From NCBI RefSeq assembly GCF_012395835.1, contig NZ_JAAZSQ010000012.1, positions 15,766-79,765 on the forward strand: a stretch of 64,000 nt of DNA. Direction: 5' to 3'. Source of the stretch: Arthrobacter mobilis. GTDB lineage: Bacteria > Actinomycetota > Actinomycetes > Actinomycetales > Micrococcaceae. Each line of letters opens with the position of its first letter. Position 1 is the first letter of the stretch. Under the pieces are notes generated by a model that was not told where the DNA came from, made no database searches, and saw only the letters and a list, made by a program, of their open reading frames with translations. Positions 32,834-42,514 of this stretch are shown one piece after another. Made by a program: the position numbers and the translations under genes.

Positions 32834-34810
32834 ATGAGTTCCTCCACCCACTTCTCCATGCCCGCCAGCATTCCCCGGCCGGCTGCCCGGCCGGAACCCG
32901 GCGGCGCCTTCGGCCGCTGGCTGATGCAGCACCGTGTCCAGCCGGTGGGCCCGGAAAGTACCGGGGACCACGCCCCGCAGCAGCCCTGGTGGAAGGTCAT
33001 GTGCCTGACCGGGGTGGACTACTTCTCCACCCTGTCCTACCTGCCGGCCATCGCCGCGCTGGCCGCGGGCGCGCTGTCCCCGCTGGCAACCCTGCTGATC
33101 GTGGCGCTGACCCTGCTGGGCATGCTGCCGATGTACCGCAGGGTGGCCCGGGAGAGCCCCCACGGGCAGGGATCGGTGGCCATGCTGGAGAAGCTGCTGC
33201 CGTTCTGGCGGGGCAAGATCCTGGTCCTGGTCCTGCTCGGCTTCGTCGCCACCTCCTGGATCATCACCATCACCCTGTCCTCCGCCGATGCCACCGTGCA
33301 CCTGCTGGAAAACCCGTACACCCCCGGCTTCCTGCACGGCCAGGCCGTACCCGTGACCGTTGTCCTGCTGCTCATCCTCGGCGGGGTGTTCCTGCTCGGC
33401 TTCACCGAGGCGGTCGCCGTCGCCGTGCCCCTGGTGGCCGTGTTCCTGCTGCTCAACGCCGCCGTCATCATCACGGGCCTCGTCGACGTCCTGACCGAGC
33501 CCGGGGTCCTGGCCGGCTGGACCGGTGCGCTGGCCGGCTTCGGCGGTCCGGCCCAGATCGCCGGCCCCGCGATCCTTGCCTTCCCCCTGCTGGTCCTGGG
33601 CCTCTCCGGCTTCGAAACCGGGGCCAGCATGATGCCGCTGGTCGCCGCCGGCGGCCGCACTCCCGCCGAACGGCTCGCCTCCCGGGTGCGCAACACCCGC
33701 AAACTGCTCACCGCGGCCGCCATGATCATGAGCGCCTACCTCATCGGCAGCAGCATCGTGACCACCGTGCTGATTCCCGCCGAAGCCTTCGCCGAGGGCG
33801 GGGAGGCCAACGGCCGTGCCCTGGCCTACCTGGCACACGAACGACTCGGCAACACCTTCGGCACCGTGTACGACGTCAGCAGCATCCTGATCCTCTGGTT
33901 CGCCGGCGCCTCCGCCATGGCAGGGCTGATCAACATCGTCCCCCGCTACCTGCCTTCCTACGGCATGGCTCCCGAATGGTGCCGGGCGGTGCGCCCGGTT
34001 GTCATGGTCTACACCGCCGTCGCCATTTTGATCACCGTCGCCTTCAGGGCCGACGTCGACGCACAGGCCGGTGCGTATGCCACCGGCATCCTGGCCATGA
34101 TGGTCTCCGGGGCCGCCGCCGTCGCCATCTCCACCGCCCGCCGGAAGCAGCATCTGGCCGCCGCGGGCTTCACCGTGCTGACCGGGGTGCTGTCCTACGC
34201 CTTGGGCGAGAACATCATCGAGAAGCCTGACGGGCTGATGATCTCGGTTTTCTTCATCGCCGGCATCATCCTCATCTCCCTGGTCTCGCGCATCACCCGG
34301 ACGACCGAACTGCGGGCAGACCGGATCGAGTTCGACGAGGCGGCCCGGCGCTTCATCTCGGATTCCCTGGCCCACGACGGCCGCCTGAACCTGCTGGCGC
34401 ACAAGCCGCTGTCGACCAGCGTGGCCGAATACGCCCGGAAGGAAGCCATCCAGCGCGGGATCAATCCGGTCCCTGGCACTGCCGATGTCCTGTTCCTCGA
34501 GATCGAGGTGGGCGATCCCTCCGGCTTCAGCGACGTGGTCCAGGTGCGCGGGGTGGAGGTTGCCGGGCACCGCGTCCTGCGGGCCGGAAGTACCGCGGCG
34601 CCCAACGCCATCGCGGCCATCCTGCTGGCCCTGCGGGATGCCACGGGGGTGCGTCCGCACGCGTACTTCGAGTGGTCCGAGGGCAATCCGCTGACCCACC
34701 TGATGCGCTACCTGCTGCTCGGCCAGGGTGACACCGCGCCGGTGGTGCGGGAAATCCTCCGCGAGGCCGAGCCGGATCCGGCCCGGCGTCCGGGGATCCA
34801 CGTCGGCTGA
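32834..34810 (+). CDS. KimA-like APC-superfamily potassium importer
   Basis: 658 residues from ATG 32834. The membrane part has about 12 helices, with [22 protein letters not shown] early and [15 protein letters not shown] in the middle. A cytoplasmic tail of about 170 residues from [14 protein letters not shown] onward has alternating helices and strands. This architecture is that of the KimA/YdaO K+ importers and related permeases of around 600-680 residues. It lies 150 bp after kdpD, reading the same way, so K+ control by KdpDE is plausible. I looked for a c-di-AMP riboswitch in the gap and saw none. Confidence 0.78.
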   Translation: MSSSTHFSMPASIPRPAARPEPGGAFGRWLMQHRVQPVGPESTGDHAPQQPWWKVMCLTGVDYFSTLSYLPAIAALAAGALSPLATLLIVALTLLGMLPMYRRVARESPHGQGSVAMLEKLLPFWRGKILVLVLLGFVATSWIITITLSSADATVHLLENPYTPGFLHGQAVPVTVVLLLILGGVFLLGFTEAVAVAVPLVAVFLLLNAAVIITGLVDVLTEPGVLAGWTGALAGFGGPAQIAGPAILAFPLLVLGLSGFETGASMMPLVAAGGRTPAERLASRVRNTRKLLTAAAMIMSAYLIGSSIVTTVLIPAEAFAEGGEANGRALAYLAHERLGNTFGTVYDVSSILILWFAGASAMAGLINIVPRYLPSYGMAPEWCRAVRPVVMVYTAVAILITVAFRADVDAQAGAYATGILAMMVSGAAAVAISTARRKQHLAAAGFTVLTGVLSYALGENIIEKPDGLMISVFFIAGIILISLVSRITRTTELRADRIEFDEAARRFISDSLAHDGRLNLLAHKPLSTSVAEYARKEAIQRGINPVPGTADVLFLEIEVGDPSGFSDVVQVRGVEVAGHRVLRAGSTAAPNAIAAILLALRDATGVRPHAYFEWSEGNPLTHLMRYLLLGQGDTAPVVREILREAEPDPARRPGIHVG

Positions 34811-34822
34811 ACCTCGGGGCCC

Positions 34823-34836
34823 GTTTCACGTGAAAC
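34823..34836. other. parS: parS site 3
   Basis: GTTTCACGTGAAAC embedded in a longer 20-bp palindrome (CCCGTTTCACGTGAAACGGG, 34820-34839) just after the KimA-like gene. The extended stem could also act as a transcription terminator. Confidence 0.92.
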
Positions 34837-34909
34837 GGGAACGGTATCGCTTGAAGGGACACTGTCCGCAAGCCGGGTCCGGCCGGTGCCGGGTCGGTCT
34901 TGCGTGCCT

Positions 34910-34923
34910 GTTTCACGTGAAAC
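34910..34923. other. parS: parS site 4
   Basis: Perfect GTTTCACGTGAAAC, 87 bp from site 3, in the gap between the KimA-like gene and the convergent MFS gene. Confidence 0.92.
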
Positions 34924-35037
34924 AGGCGCGCCTGCCTTTATGTCCCGTGCCGGGGCGGCCGGGGAAGGGCTGCAGCCGGGTTCCCGCTCCCCCGCCTCTG
35001 CAGGTTCCATTCCCCGCACTGCCGCTGCCGCTCCGCT

Positions 35038-36270
35038 TCAGGCTGCCAGCCTGCTCCGGCCGGCCCGGCGGTCGAGGACCGATGCTGCCGCGCAGGCGAC
35101 GGCGAGGGTGAGGGCCATAACGACGGGGAGCTGGGCCGGCCCGGCCGCAACGGCGCCGGCGAGGGCGGTGCCGGCAGAGCCTGCGGTGATCTTCAGCGCG
35201 CCGACCCAGACGAAGACCTGTCCCCGCGCCTGCGGCGGGGCATACTCGCTGCGTGCGGCGAGAGTGGCGGCGAAGAAGCAGGCGTTCAGGATCCCGGCGG
35301 CCGCGTAGGCGGCGGTAGTAAGTACGAACCCGTCCGCGAGGGCGACACCGGCCAGGGCAGCGGCGACTGCGGCCGCGAGCCGCGTCATGAGCCGGTCGGC
35401 GTCGCCCCGCAGAGGCCGCAGCAGCACGGCGGCGGACCCGGCCAGGTTCCCCAGCCCGTAGGCCGCGATGAGGACCCCGGCGGCGGCCTGGTCGACGCCG
35501 AGCCGTCCTGTGGAGGCGACCGCGGCGATGGGCAGTGCCGCCACCGACAGGGCGATGGTCATCGTCAGGTACAGGGTGCGCCGCAGTGGTCCGGAGCAGA
35601 TCATCAGCAGCAGCGTGCGGCCCGGCCGCGGCACGCCGGAGCCCACTGCCGGCGGCGGGGCGGAGGGCAGCAGCCGCACGAAGGCGGCCGCGGCGAAGGT
35701 GCCGGCGGCGAGGATAAGCGCGGCCACGGTGGCATCGGCCCAGGAGGAGACCGCGGCAACGAGGGCCGGTCCGATCGTCCCGCCGAGGCCGTAGGTGGCG
35801 ACGTCCCAGCCCTGCGCCCTGCGCTGGTCAACCTGGCCGGGTCCTGCGATCGCGGGCAGCCGGCTGCTGATTCCGCCGGTCAGCAGGGGCCCCACGAGTC
35901 CCGAGGAGACGAGCAGGAGTGCGGTCACCGCGGGCCACGTGTACGGATACAGCAGCACGGCCGCGGCGAGCGTGGCCCCGTGGAGGATGCAGGCGAGGGC
36001 GATGACGGTCCGGCCATCCCGGGCCGTGTCCAGGCTGCGTGCGACGAAGGGGCCGAGCAGGTGCGGCGCGGTGAGGCTCGCGCCGAGCAGCCCGGCGACC
36101 CAGGCCGGTCCCCCGCTGCCTGTGACCAGCAGGACGACGGCGACGACGGCGCCGCCGTCGGCCGTGCGCGCGAGGGTCGCGGCGGCAACATAGCGGACGA
36201 GGCCGCCCCGGCCGGCGCCGGATGCCTGGCGGGTGCGCTCGGCGAGGTCTTGGCCCGGGGTGCCCGTCAC
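35038..36270 (-). CDS. major facilitator superfamily transporter
   Basis: 410 residues with about 12 hydrophobic helices and the cytoplasmic loop LDTARDGRTV in the place of motif A. Very Ala/Gly-rich, like drug/metabolite exporters of this group. No substrate signature is visible. It is 46 bp downstream of the DapA-family gene on the same strand, so they may be cotranscribed, with the MocR regulator divergent from both. Confidence 0.82.
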   Translation of the reverse strand: MTGTPGQDLAERTRQASGAGRGGLVRYVAAATLARTADGGAVVAVVLLVTGSGGPAWVAGLLGASLTAPHLLGPFVARSLDTARDGRTVIALACILHGATLAAAVLLYPYTWPAVTALLLVSSGLVGPLLTGGISSRLPAIAGPGQVDQRRAQGWDVATYGLGGTIGPALVAAVSSWADATVAALILAAGTFAAAAFVRLLPSAPPPAVGSGVPRPGRTLLLMICSGPLRRTLYLTMTIALSVAALPIAAVASTGRLGVDQAAAGVLIAAYGLGNLAGSAAVLLRPLRGDADRLMTRLAAAVAAALAGVALADGFVLTTAAYAAAGILNACFFAATLAARSEYAPPQARGQVFVWVGALKITAGSAGTALAGAVAAGPAQLPVVMALTLAVACAAASVLDRRAGRSRLAA

Positions 36271-36316
36271 CGGAGGCCTCCGCTGAGACCGCGCACTGTG
36301 GGAGGGTGCATGCGAC

Positions 36317-37204
36317 TCACCCGGTCACGCCGGCCAGACGAAGGGCGTCGCGCACTTCGGCACGCACCGGCTCGTCGAGGCCCCGGAGCGGAAGCGGCAG
36401 GCAGGGGTCGGTGACGAGTCCGAGGTCTGCGGCGATCGCGGCTGCAACGCGCAGGCTCCCGTGTGCCCGGAACAGTGCCCAGAGCGGTTCCAGGGCCGCC
36501 GACGCCTTCCCCGCCGCATCGGCCCGCCCGCCGAGGGCAGCATCGGCGATCGCCTGGGCCGGACCCGGCAGGACTCCTGCGATCACCGAGTACCAGCCGT
36601 CGCAGCCGCCCAGGAGCGCCTCGGCGGCGGCCCAGTCGCCGCTGATGCCCACCGAGACCCTGTCGGGAAGTACCTTCCGCAGCTTCGCCACCCGCCCGGC
36701 CGCCGTGCCCGCGGGAGGCGGGGGAATCTTGATGGCCGCGATCCGCGGAAGGGCTGCGATCCTTCCATGCAGTTCATCGGTAAAGGTGAAGGCAGTGGTC
36801 GTCGGGTTGTCGTACACGACGACCGGCACGGAGGAGGCCTCCGAGACATCCCGGTAAAGCCCGTACACCTCCTCCTCGGTGAGCCGCTGGTAGGAGACCG
36901 GGGCCAGCAGCAGTGCGGCGGCGCCCGCGGCCTGGGCATCCTCGACATGGGCGAGCACGTCCCGGGTCCGCAGGGCACCGATGCCGGCGATCACCGGCGT
37001 CCCGCCGGCGGCACCGACCGCGGCTTCCAACACCGTCCGCCGCTCGCCGCGGGAGAGGTACGGGTAGATCCCGGTCGAGCCCAGGACGCCGATCGAGGCC
37101 ACACCGGCAGCCGCAATCCGTGAGACCAGGTGGACGAAGGCCGCCTCGTCGAGGCCGTCCTCCGAGACAGGGGTCAGGGGAAAGGCGCACAGCCCGTCGA
37201 ACAT
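36317..37204 (-). CDS. second DapA-superfamily protein
   Basis: 295 residues. CAFPLTPV at the N-terminus, GVLGSTGIYPYLSRGER in place of the GTTGE loop, YDNPTTT near residue 133, and the probable Schiff-base Lys in IAAIKIPPPP near 157. As with the copy at 4270, the altered loop suggests aldolase/dehydratase catabolism rather than lysine synthesis. The two copies share only the family pattern. It is divergent from the MocR gene, which is its likely regulator. Confidence 0.85.
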   Translation of the reverse strand: MFDGLCAFPLTPVSEDGLDEAAFVHLVSRIAAAGVASIGVLGSTGIYPYLSRGERRTVLEAAVGAAGGTPVIAGIGALRTRDVLAHVEDAQAAGAAALLLAPVSYQRLTEEEVYGLYRDVSEASSVPVVVYDNPTTTAFTFTDELHGRIAALPRIAAIKIPPPPAGTAAGRVAKLRKVLPDRVSVGISGDWAAAEALLGGCDGWYSVIAGVLPGPAQAIADAALGGRADAAGKASAALEPLWALFRAHGSLRVAAAIAADLGLVTDPCLPLPLRGLDEPVRAEVRDALRLAGVTG

Positions 37205-37290
37205 GCAAGGTCCTCGCTTCGCTCAACCGCGGCGCCGGGCGGCCGCCCGCGGTCATCCATCAGGTTCCGCTACTCATGCTGCCAAGCGGT

Positions 37291-37336
37291 TTGGACCTAA
37301 CATAGATCCAAGTCCAGCAGGATATGGAGGTCCAAG
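37291..37336. promoter_or_regulatory. MocR-type operator array
   Basis: Two direct copies of GRTCCAAG (37305-37312 and 37329-37336) are preceded by an inverted half, TTGGACC (37291-37297). Direct plus inverted half-sites are typical for MocR/PdxR regulators. They lie between the divergent lyase gene and mocR and overlap the mocR ribosome site (GGAGG at 37326-37330), which suggests autorepression. Confidence 0.55.
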
Positions 37337-38734
37337 ATGGCTGTGGCCGAACTGCCGATCGTGCTTGACCGCAAGGACCGCTCGCCGCTGGCCGCCCAGC
37401 TGGCCGGGCGGCTCCGGCAGGCCATCCTCGACGGGGCCCTCCGGCCGGAGGACAACCTCCCGTCCTCCCGCCGGCTCGCGGCCGAACTCGGAGTCTCCCG
37501 GGGCGTCGTCGTGCGGGCCTTCGAACAGCTCTCGGGCGAGGGGTATCTCGAAGGCCACGGCGCGGCCGGGACCCGCGTGGCCGTCCGCGCCGACCTCCGG
37601 GGACGGGCCTCGCACACGGTGCCCACGCCCCGCAGCGAGCCTTCGCACCCGATGATCGACCTCACGCCGGGACATCCCTCCGACCAGCCGTTCCGGAACC
37701 GCGAATGGCGCGCCGCCTGGAGGAGGGCGGTGTCCGCACCGGAGAACACGGTGCTGCCGCCTGCCTTGGGCACCGAGGGACTCCGGGGCGCTGTGGCCGG
37801 GCACCTCGCCTCCTCCAGGGGAGTCGTTGCCAACCCCGATGATGTGATTGTCACGGCGGGCACGAGTGATGCCCTCCAGCTCATTGTCACCGCGCTCCGC
37901 CACCGCTCGACCCGGCCACGGGTACTCGTGGAAGACCCCGGCTACCCCACGGCCCGCAGGGTGCTCTCGGCCGCAGGAGCCGCCGTCGAAACCCTGCCTG
38001 TCGGCGCCGACGGGATGCGGGCCGAACAGCTCGCGTCCCTCCCCCGGCCGCCGGACGCCGTGCTGGTTACCCCCAGCCACCAGTACCCCCTCGGCGGGCA
38101 CATGCCCATCCGGGAAAGGCTGGCGCTGCTGGCCTGGGCCGCCGAACACGGCGTGCTCGTCCTCGAAGACGACTACGACAGCGAGTTCCGCCACCGTCGC
38201 ATGCCGTTGCCGGCCATCGCCTCACTGCCGTCGGACGCGGAGGTCGTCCTCGTGGGGACCTTCTCCAAATCCCTGAGCCCATGGCTGCGCTGCGGCTACC
38301 TCGTGGTGCGCGCAGACTCCGGACGCCTCCTCAAGGACACGCGGCGCGCCCTTGATACCCCGGTGGGCGGCACCCTCCAGACTGCCCTCGCCCATTACCT
38401 GGAAGGCGGCGGACTGGCCCGGCACATCGCCAGGGCACGCCGCGAATACGCGCACCGCCGCGCCCTCCTCCTCGAACGGCTCGGCGCACGGGAGGATGTC
38501 GAAATTACTGCCCTCGACGGCGGCCTCCATGCCGTCCTGCGCCTGGGATCCAGGATCAACGCCGACAAACTCGCCGCCGCCTCACTCGACCACGGAGTCC
38601 GCGTCGCCACCCTCGCCAGCTACTATGCCCACCGCCCTCCGGCCAACGGACTGGTCATCGGCTACGGTGCGCCGACCGACCTCGAGCTCGCCCGGGCCCT
38701 GGACATCCTGACCGGACTCATCGACCAACCCTGA
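37337..38734 (+). CDS. MocR/PdxR-family regulator (GntR HTH fused to an aminotransferase domain)
   Basis: 465 residues. A GntR winged helix (about 10-75: LPSSRRLAAELGVSRGVVVRAFEQL) is joined by a linker to a fold-type I aminotransferase domain with PLP features: TAGTSDALQL, VTPSHQYPLGGHMP, LEDDYDSEFR and the PLP lysine in GTFSKSLSPWLRCGY. Such proteins use PLP or an amino-acid adduct as effector. The divergent DapA-type lyase and MFS pair is the likely target, inferred from the repeats in the shared intergenic region. Confidence 0.9.
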   Translation: MAVAELPIVLDRKDRSPLAAQLAGRLRQAILDGALRPEDNLPSSRRLAAELGVSRGVVVRAFEQLSGEGYLEGHGAAGTRVAVRADLRGRASHTVPTPRSEPSHPMIDLTPGHPSDQPFRNREWRAAWRRAVSAPENTVLPPALGTEGLRGAVAGHLASSRGVVANPDDVIVTAGTSDALQLIVTALRHRSTRPRVLVEDPGYPTARRVLSAAGAAVETLPVGADGMRAEQLASLPRPPDAVLVTPSHQYPLGGHMPIRERLALLAWAAEHGVLVLEDDYDSEFRHRRMPLPAIASLPSDAEVVLVGTFSKSLSPWLRCGYLVVRADSGRLLKDTRRALDTPVGGTLQTALAHYLEGGGLARHIARARREYAHRRALLLERLGAREDVEITALDGGLHAVLRLGSRINADKLAAASLDHGVRVATLASYYAHRPPANGLVIGYGAPTDLELARALDILTGLIDQP

Positions 38735-38778
38735 GCCGGCACCTGCTCGGTTGGGCCGCACCGGCCGTAAACGGCAGG

Positions 38779-38792
38779 GTTTCACGTGAAAC
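38779..38792. other. parS: parS site 5
   Basis: Perfect GTTTCACGTGAAAC, 45 bp after the mocR stop. Confidence 0.92.
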
Positions 38793-38984
38793 GGGGCGCG
38801 TACCGCCCGGTTTCAGGTTTCGGACGCCGTGAACGGCAGAACCGCCTTCCCAGCCTCCGGACAAACATTTGGCATTGTATGACACGGCAGCCACCGCGTT
38901 TGAAGCGGCCTAAACGGGGCTGGTGGCTGTGGAAAACCGTGACTTCCCAGCCTCCCGAGGGAGCCTCAGGCAGGGAGAACAGAT

Positions 38985-38998
38985 GTTTCACGTGAAAC
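38985..38998. other. parS: parS site 6
   Basis: Perfect GTTTCACGTGAAAC, middle of the three sites downstream of parB. Confidence 0.92.
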
Positions 38999-39224
38999 TG
39001 CGCAGGAGGGGCCCGGTCCCGGCCGGAGCAGATGGTTCCGGGGCGACCCGGCGTCGTCAGGAAGGCGCAGAACAGCCATTCTGTGCCTGGCCGGAGGCCG
39101 GCCGATGGGCAGTTGTGACGTTGCCGGACAGGCCGCGGCTACCCCAGCGATCAGCAGCCCAATCCAAGACATAGGTCCGGACTCGAAAAAGGCCCGGCCT
39201 CGCGGCCGTGCCCCTCCCCGAAGC

Positions 39225-39238
39225 GTTTCACGTGAAAC
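39225..39238. other. parS: parS site 7
   Basis: Perfect GTTTCACGTGAAAC, 24 bp past the parB stop codon. Confidence 0.92.
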
Positions 39239-39262
39239 GCCAACGCTCCCAAAATATGCCGG

Positions 39263-40534
39263 CTAGTTCATCGACCCCGGGCTGAGCACGTCCATGATGC
39301 GGTTCAGGTCCTCCACGCTGGCGAACTCAATGCTGACCCGGCCCTTGCGTGCACCGAGGGTGATCTTCACATTGGTATCCAGCCGATCCGACAGCGAGTT
39401 GGCCAGATAGTCCAGGCGCTCGTGGCGGGGCCCCTCCTTCGGCTTGTTCTCCCGGGAGGGGCGGGACGCTCCGCCGTGGAGCGCGACGGCTTCCTCGGTG
39501 CTGCGAACGGACATGCCTTCGGCCACGATCCGCTGGGCGAGCTTTTCCATCTCGGCCGGATCCTGCAGACCGAGCAGCGCACGCGCGTGGCCGGCAGAAA
39601 GGACGCCGGCGGCCACGCGCCGCTGCACGAGCGGCGGCAGCTTCATGAGCCGGATCGTGTTGGAAATCTGCGGACGGGAGCGGCCGATCCGCTCGGCCAG
39701 TTCATCGTGGGTGCAGCCAAAATCTTCCAGCAGCTGCTGGTAGGCGGCGGCTTCTTCAAGCGGATTCAGTTGACTGCGGTGCAGGTTCTCCAGCAGCGCG
39801 TCGCGGAGCAGGTCATCGTCGGTCGTGGACCGGATGATTGCCGGCACCGCTGCCAGTCCCGCAGCCTGGGCAGCGCGCCAGCGCCGCTCGCCCATGACCA
39901 GTTCGTACAGTTCCTCGCCGGCTTCACCGGAAGGGCGCACCACCACCGGCTGCAGAATTCCGATCTCGCGGACCGAGTGCACCAGCTCAGCCATGTCCTC
40001 TTCGTCGAAGACGGTACGCGGCTGCTTGCGGTTGGGGTGGATGGTCTCGACCGGAAGCTCGGCGAAGGCAGCGCCGGGTACCGGCATCAGGATTTCTGCC
40101 GCATCACCTTCCGGAGAAACGTCCGGACCATCCCCCAGGTCCAGGGCAGCCTGGCCCGGCGCGTCCTCGGCCGGCTCCTGCGCAGCGTCGGCCTGGGCCG
40201 ACGCCGCGTCCTGCAGGTCCTCCCCCGGTGCACCGGCGCCGGCCTTGCTGCCGGTCGCTGCCGCCGGTTTCCTCGCCGGTGTCCGGCGGGCCGGCCCGGT
40301 CTTCTTCCGGGGAGCGCGCAGCACTTCGGCAACCTGTGCGGCAGCGGAGGCGGGAGCGCTGTCGGAGCCCTGGCCGTCACCGCGGGCCGGCGGGGCGGGA
40401 AAGAACAGATCCACCGGCCGCGTCTTGCGTGAGGGGTCGGCGGAAGCGGCGTCCGGCTCCGGAGTCTGTGCGGCGGGGGTGCTGGGGATCAGTGCGCCCA
40501 GGCCTCTTCCGAGTCCGCGCCGCTTCTCACTCAT
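39263..40534 (-). CDS. parB: chromosome-partitioning protein ParB
   Basis: 423 residues from ATG 40534 ([18 protein letters not shown]) with GGAAGGAT upstream; 11 extra residues from the longer frame are unlikely. A long Ala/Pro-rich linker of about 120 residues follows the N-terminus. Then come the CTP-binding/ParB core ([27 protein letters not shown]) and the HTH ([23 protein letters not shown]). The C-terminal dimerisation domain closes the protein. It loads at the parS sites and spreads. Transcribed after parA with a gap of about 90 bp. Confidence 0.95.
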   Translation of the reverse strand: MSEKRRGLGRGLGALIPSTPAAQTPEPDAASADPSRKTRPVDLFFPAPPARGDGQGSDSAPASAAAQVAEVLRAPRKKTGPARRTPARKPAAATGSKAGAGAPGEDLQDAASAQADAAQEPAEDAPGQAALDLGDGPDVSPEGDAAEILMPVPGAAFAELPVETIHPNRKQPRTVFDEEDMAELVHSVREIGILQPVVVRPSGEAGEELYELVMGERRWRAAQAAGLAAVPAIIRSTTDDDLLRDALLENLHRSQLNPLEEAAAYQQLLEDFGCTHDELAERIGRSRPQISNTIRLMKLPPLVQRRVAAGVLSAGHARALLGLQDPAEMEKLAQRIVAEGMSVRSTEEAVALHGGASRPSRENKPKEGPRHERLDYLANSLSDRLDTNVKITLGARKGRVSIEFASVEDLNRIMDVLSPGSMN

Positions 40535-40626
40535 CTGTGGATCCTTCCATGCTGCATCTGAACGCAATCCCGGTGCACTTCAAAGGGTTAGGGGTCATTC
40601 TACTGGTGCCGTGCGGACGGGCCCGG

Positions 40627-41553
40627 CTACCGGGCGCGTTCGGCGATTTCGGCGGCGGCTTCCTGGTAGGACAGGGCGCCGGACGAATTCGGGTCGTAGG
40701 TGATCACGGTCTGCTGGTAGCTCGGGGCCTCGGAGATGCGGACCGAACGGGGCACGACGGCGCTGAGCACCTGCTCCGGGAAGTGCTGGCGCACCTCCGC
40801 GGCCACCTGCGCCGCGAGGTTGGTGCGGCCGTCGTACATGGTGAGCAGGATGGTGGATACCACCAGATCCGCGTTCAGGTGCTTCTGGATCATGTCGATG
40901 TTCTTGAGCAGCTGGCTCAGGCCTTCCAGGGCGTAGTACTCGCACTGGATGGGAATGAGCACCTCCTGCGCGGCCACGAAGGCATTGACGGTAAGCAGCC
41001 CGAGGCTGGGCGGGCAGTCGATGAAGATGTAGTCCAGCCGCGGCAGTCCGGCCTTCTCCCGCTCCCGGGCGTAGACCTCGATGGCCCGGCGCAGCCGCTG
41101 TTCGCGCGCGACGAGCGAAACCAGTTCGATTTCCGCCCCCGCCAGGTGGATGGTGGCCGGGGCACAGACCAGGTTCGGCACATCCGTACAGGGGGCCACG
41201 ACTTCCTTCAGCGGCAGGTCGTTGATGAGCACGTCGTAGATGCTCTCCACCTCGGCATGGTGCTCGACGCCGAGGGCGGTGGACGCGTTGCCCTGCGGAT
41301 CGATGTCGATGACCATGACGTTGAGGCCCGCGGCGGCCAGGGCGGCGGCCAGGTTCACGGTGGTCGTGGTCTTGCCCACACCGCCCTTCTGGTTGCTGAC
41401 CGTCAGGATGCGGGTCCTTGCCGGTTTCGGCAGTTCGCGTCCCTCCAGGCGTTCGCGCCGGCGGTTCTCGTTCGCCAGCTCCGCCGCCAGAGGAGTGCTC
41501 TCGTCGATCGCATCCATTACGTTGGAAACCGTCGCCTCTTCATTGACTTTCAT
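40627..41553 (-). CDS. parA: chromosome-partitioning ATPase ParA
   Basis: 308 residues if ATG 41553 is the start (GGCAAGG upstream). An alternative start at 41592 would place parS site 8 inside the coding sequence as VSRET. Deviant Walker A KGGVGKTT (about 56-63), Walker A' IDIDPQGNAST, Walker B DYIFIDCPPSLGLL, and SYQQTVITYDPNS near the end. The N-terminal 45 residues form a charged tail. It segregates ParB-bound origins, acting on nucleoid DNA. Confidence 0.95.
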   Translation of the reverse strand: MKVNEEATVSNVMDAIDESTPLAAELANENRRRERLEGRELPKPARTRILTVSNQKGGVGKTTTTVNLAAALAAAGLNVMVIDIDPQGNASTALGVEHHAEVESIYDVLINDLPLKEVVAPCTDVPNLVCAPATIHLAGAEIELVSLVAREQRLRRAIEVYAREREKAGLPRLDYIFIDCPPSLGLLTVNAFVAAQEVLIPIQCEYYALEGLSQLLKNIDMIQKHLNADLVVSTILLTMYDGRTNLAAQVAAEVRQHFPEQVLSAVVPRSVRISEAPSYQQTVITYDPNSSGALSYQEAAAEIAERAR

Positions 41554-41575
41554 ACAGACCTTGCCGCCACTCGTC

Positions 41576-41589
41576 GTTTCACGTGAAAC
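41576..41589. other. parS: parS site 8
   Basis: Perfect GTTTCACGTGAAAC, 23 bp upstream of the preferred parA start and within the alternative one. It is the parS nearest to the origin, and ParB binding here could also repress parA. The rest of 41590-41829 contains no supported gene. Confidence 0.92.
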
Positions 41590-41829
41590 CATCATGCCGT
41601 TGTTCAAAAACCAACCCGCAAAGGTTGTCTGCCGCCAGCTGGTGGCCGGAGGCTGCGCAGAGCGGGACAGGAGGATCCCGGTGCGGCGCACCGGCGCCAC
41701 GCAGGGCCTGCCCCTGGGCGGGACGCGGGAACCCGCCGTGAAACCGACACTGCGGGAGCGTCCCACCCCTAGGTTATCCGGTGCGGGCCCGGGTTCCGGA
41801 CGTTGCGCGGCTGTGCCGCACCCCGGCTT

Positions 41830-42465
41830 TCAGGAACCGACGACGATCCGGACCACCGTCGTCGGCTCCTCCAGCAGCCCCTCGCCCACGGTCAGGACGG
41901 AAGTCCCGGTGCCGCCGAGCTTGCGGATGATCTTGGCCGCCTTCTCGACCTCCTCGGCCGCACTGCGGCCCTTGATCGCCAGCACCTCGCCGCGGCCGTC
42001 GAGCAGCGGGATGGTCAGCCCGGCCAGGGTCTTGAGCGCGGACACGGCGCGGGCGGTGACGACGTCGGCGGCCACCTTGCCGACGGCCAGCTCGGCGCGC
42101 GTCCTGAGCACCGTGACATTGTCCAGGCCCAGGTCGTCCACCACTTCGTTGAGCCAGATCACGCGCCGTTCCAGCGGCTCGATCAGTGTCAGCTGCAGGT
42201 CAGGGCGCGCCAGCGCGAAGGTCAGACCGGGCAGACCGGCGCCGCTGCCGACGTCGGCCACGGCGGCACCCTCAGCGATAAGTTCGGCCACCACGGCGCA
42301 GTTGAGCACATGCCGGCTCCACAGCCGCGGCACCTCGCGCGGGCCGAGCAGGCCCCGCTCGGTGCCCGAGGTCGCCAGATGTTCCACATAGCGCTCGGCC
42401 AGGCCGAGGCGGTCCCCGAAGATCTTCTCCGCCGCGGCCTTTTCGGCCGCCGTCATTTCAAGCAC
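41830..42465 (-). CDS. rsmG: 16S rRNA (guanine-527-N7) methyltransferase RsmG (GidB)
   Basis: 211 residues. SAM-binding motif VADVGSGAGLPGLTFAL near residue 68 and LIEPLERRVIWLNEVVDDLG are the family signature. ARAVSALKTL and LAIKGRSAAEEV complete the fold. Full length. Sits between jag and parA as in most actinobacteria, about 50 bp after jag. Confidence 0.95.
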   Translation of the reverse strand: MLEMTAAEKAAAEKIFGDRLGLAERYVEHLATSGTERGLLGPREVPRLWSRHVLNCAVVAELIAEGAAVADVGSGAGLPGLTFALARPDLQLTLIEPLERRVIWLNEVVDDLGLDNVTVLRTRAELAVGKVAADVVTARAVSALKTLAGLTIPLLDGRGEVLAIKGRSAAEEVEKAAKIIRKLGGTGTSVLTVGEGLLEEPTTVVRIVVGS

Positions 42466-42514
42466 GTCCTACCCCTAGTGACATCATCCGCCGGTCGCCG
42501 AGCCGCTGGTCGGC

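Larger units (their letters stand above)
38735..39262. other. 528-bp gap carrying three parS sites
   Basis: Overlapping small frames (60-80 codons) occur on both strands but none has a ribosome site or recognisable sequence. The stretch appears dedicated to ParB loading next to parB itself, with perfect sites at 38779, 38985 and 39225, spaced about 205 and 240 bp. Confidence 0.6.

Noticed and set aside
30131-34801. 1556-codon open frame on the minus strand opposite kdpD and the KimA-like gene
   Set aside because: It is a shadow of two intact plus-strand genes in very GC-rich DNA; its translation is low complexity (G, Q, D, H rich) and has no domain.
38782-38995. Small frames on both strands between mocR and parB
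   Set aside because: They mirror each other around parS palindromes, have no ribosome site and no recognisable protein pattern.
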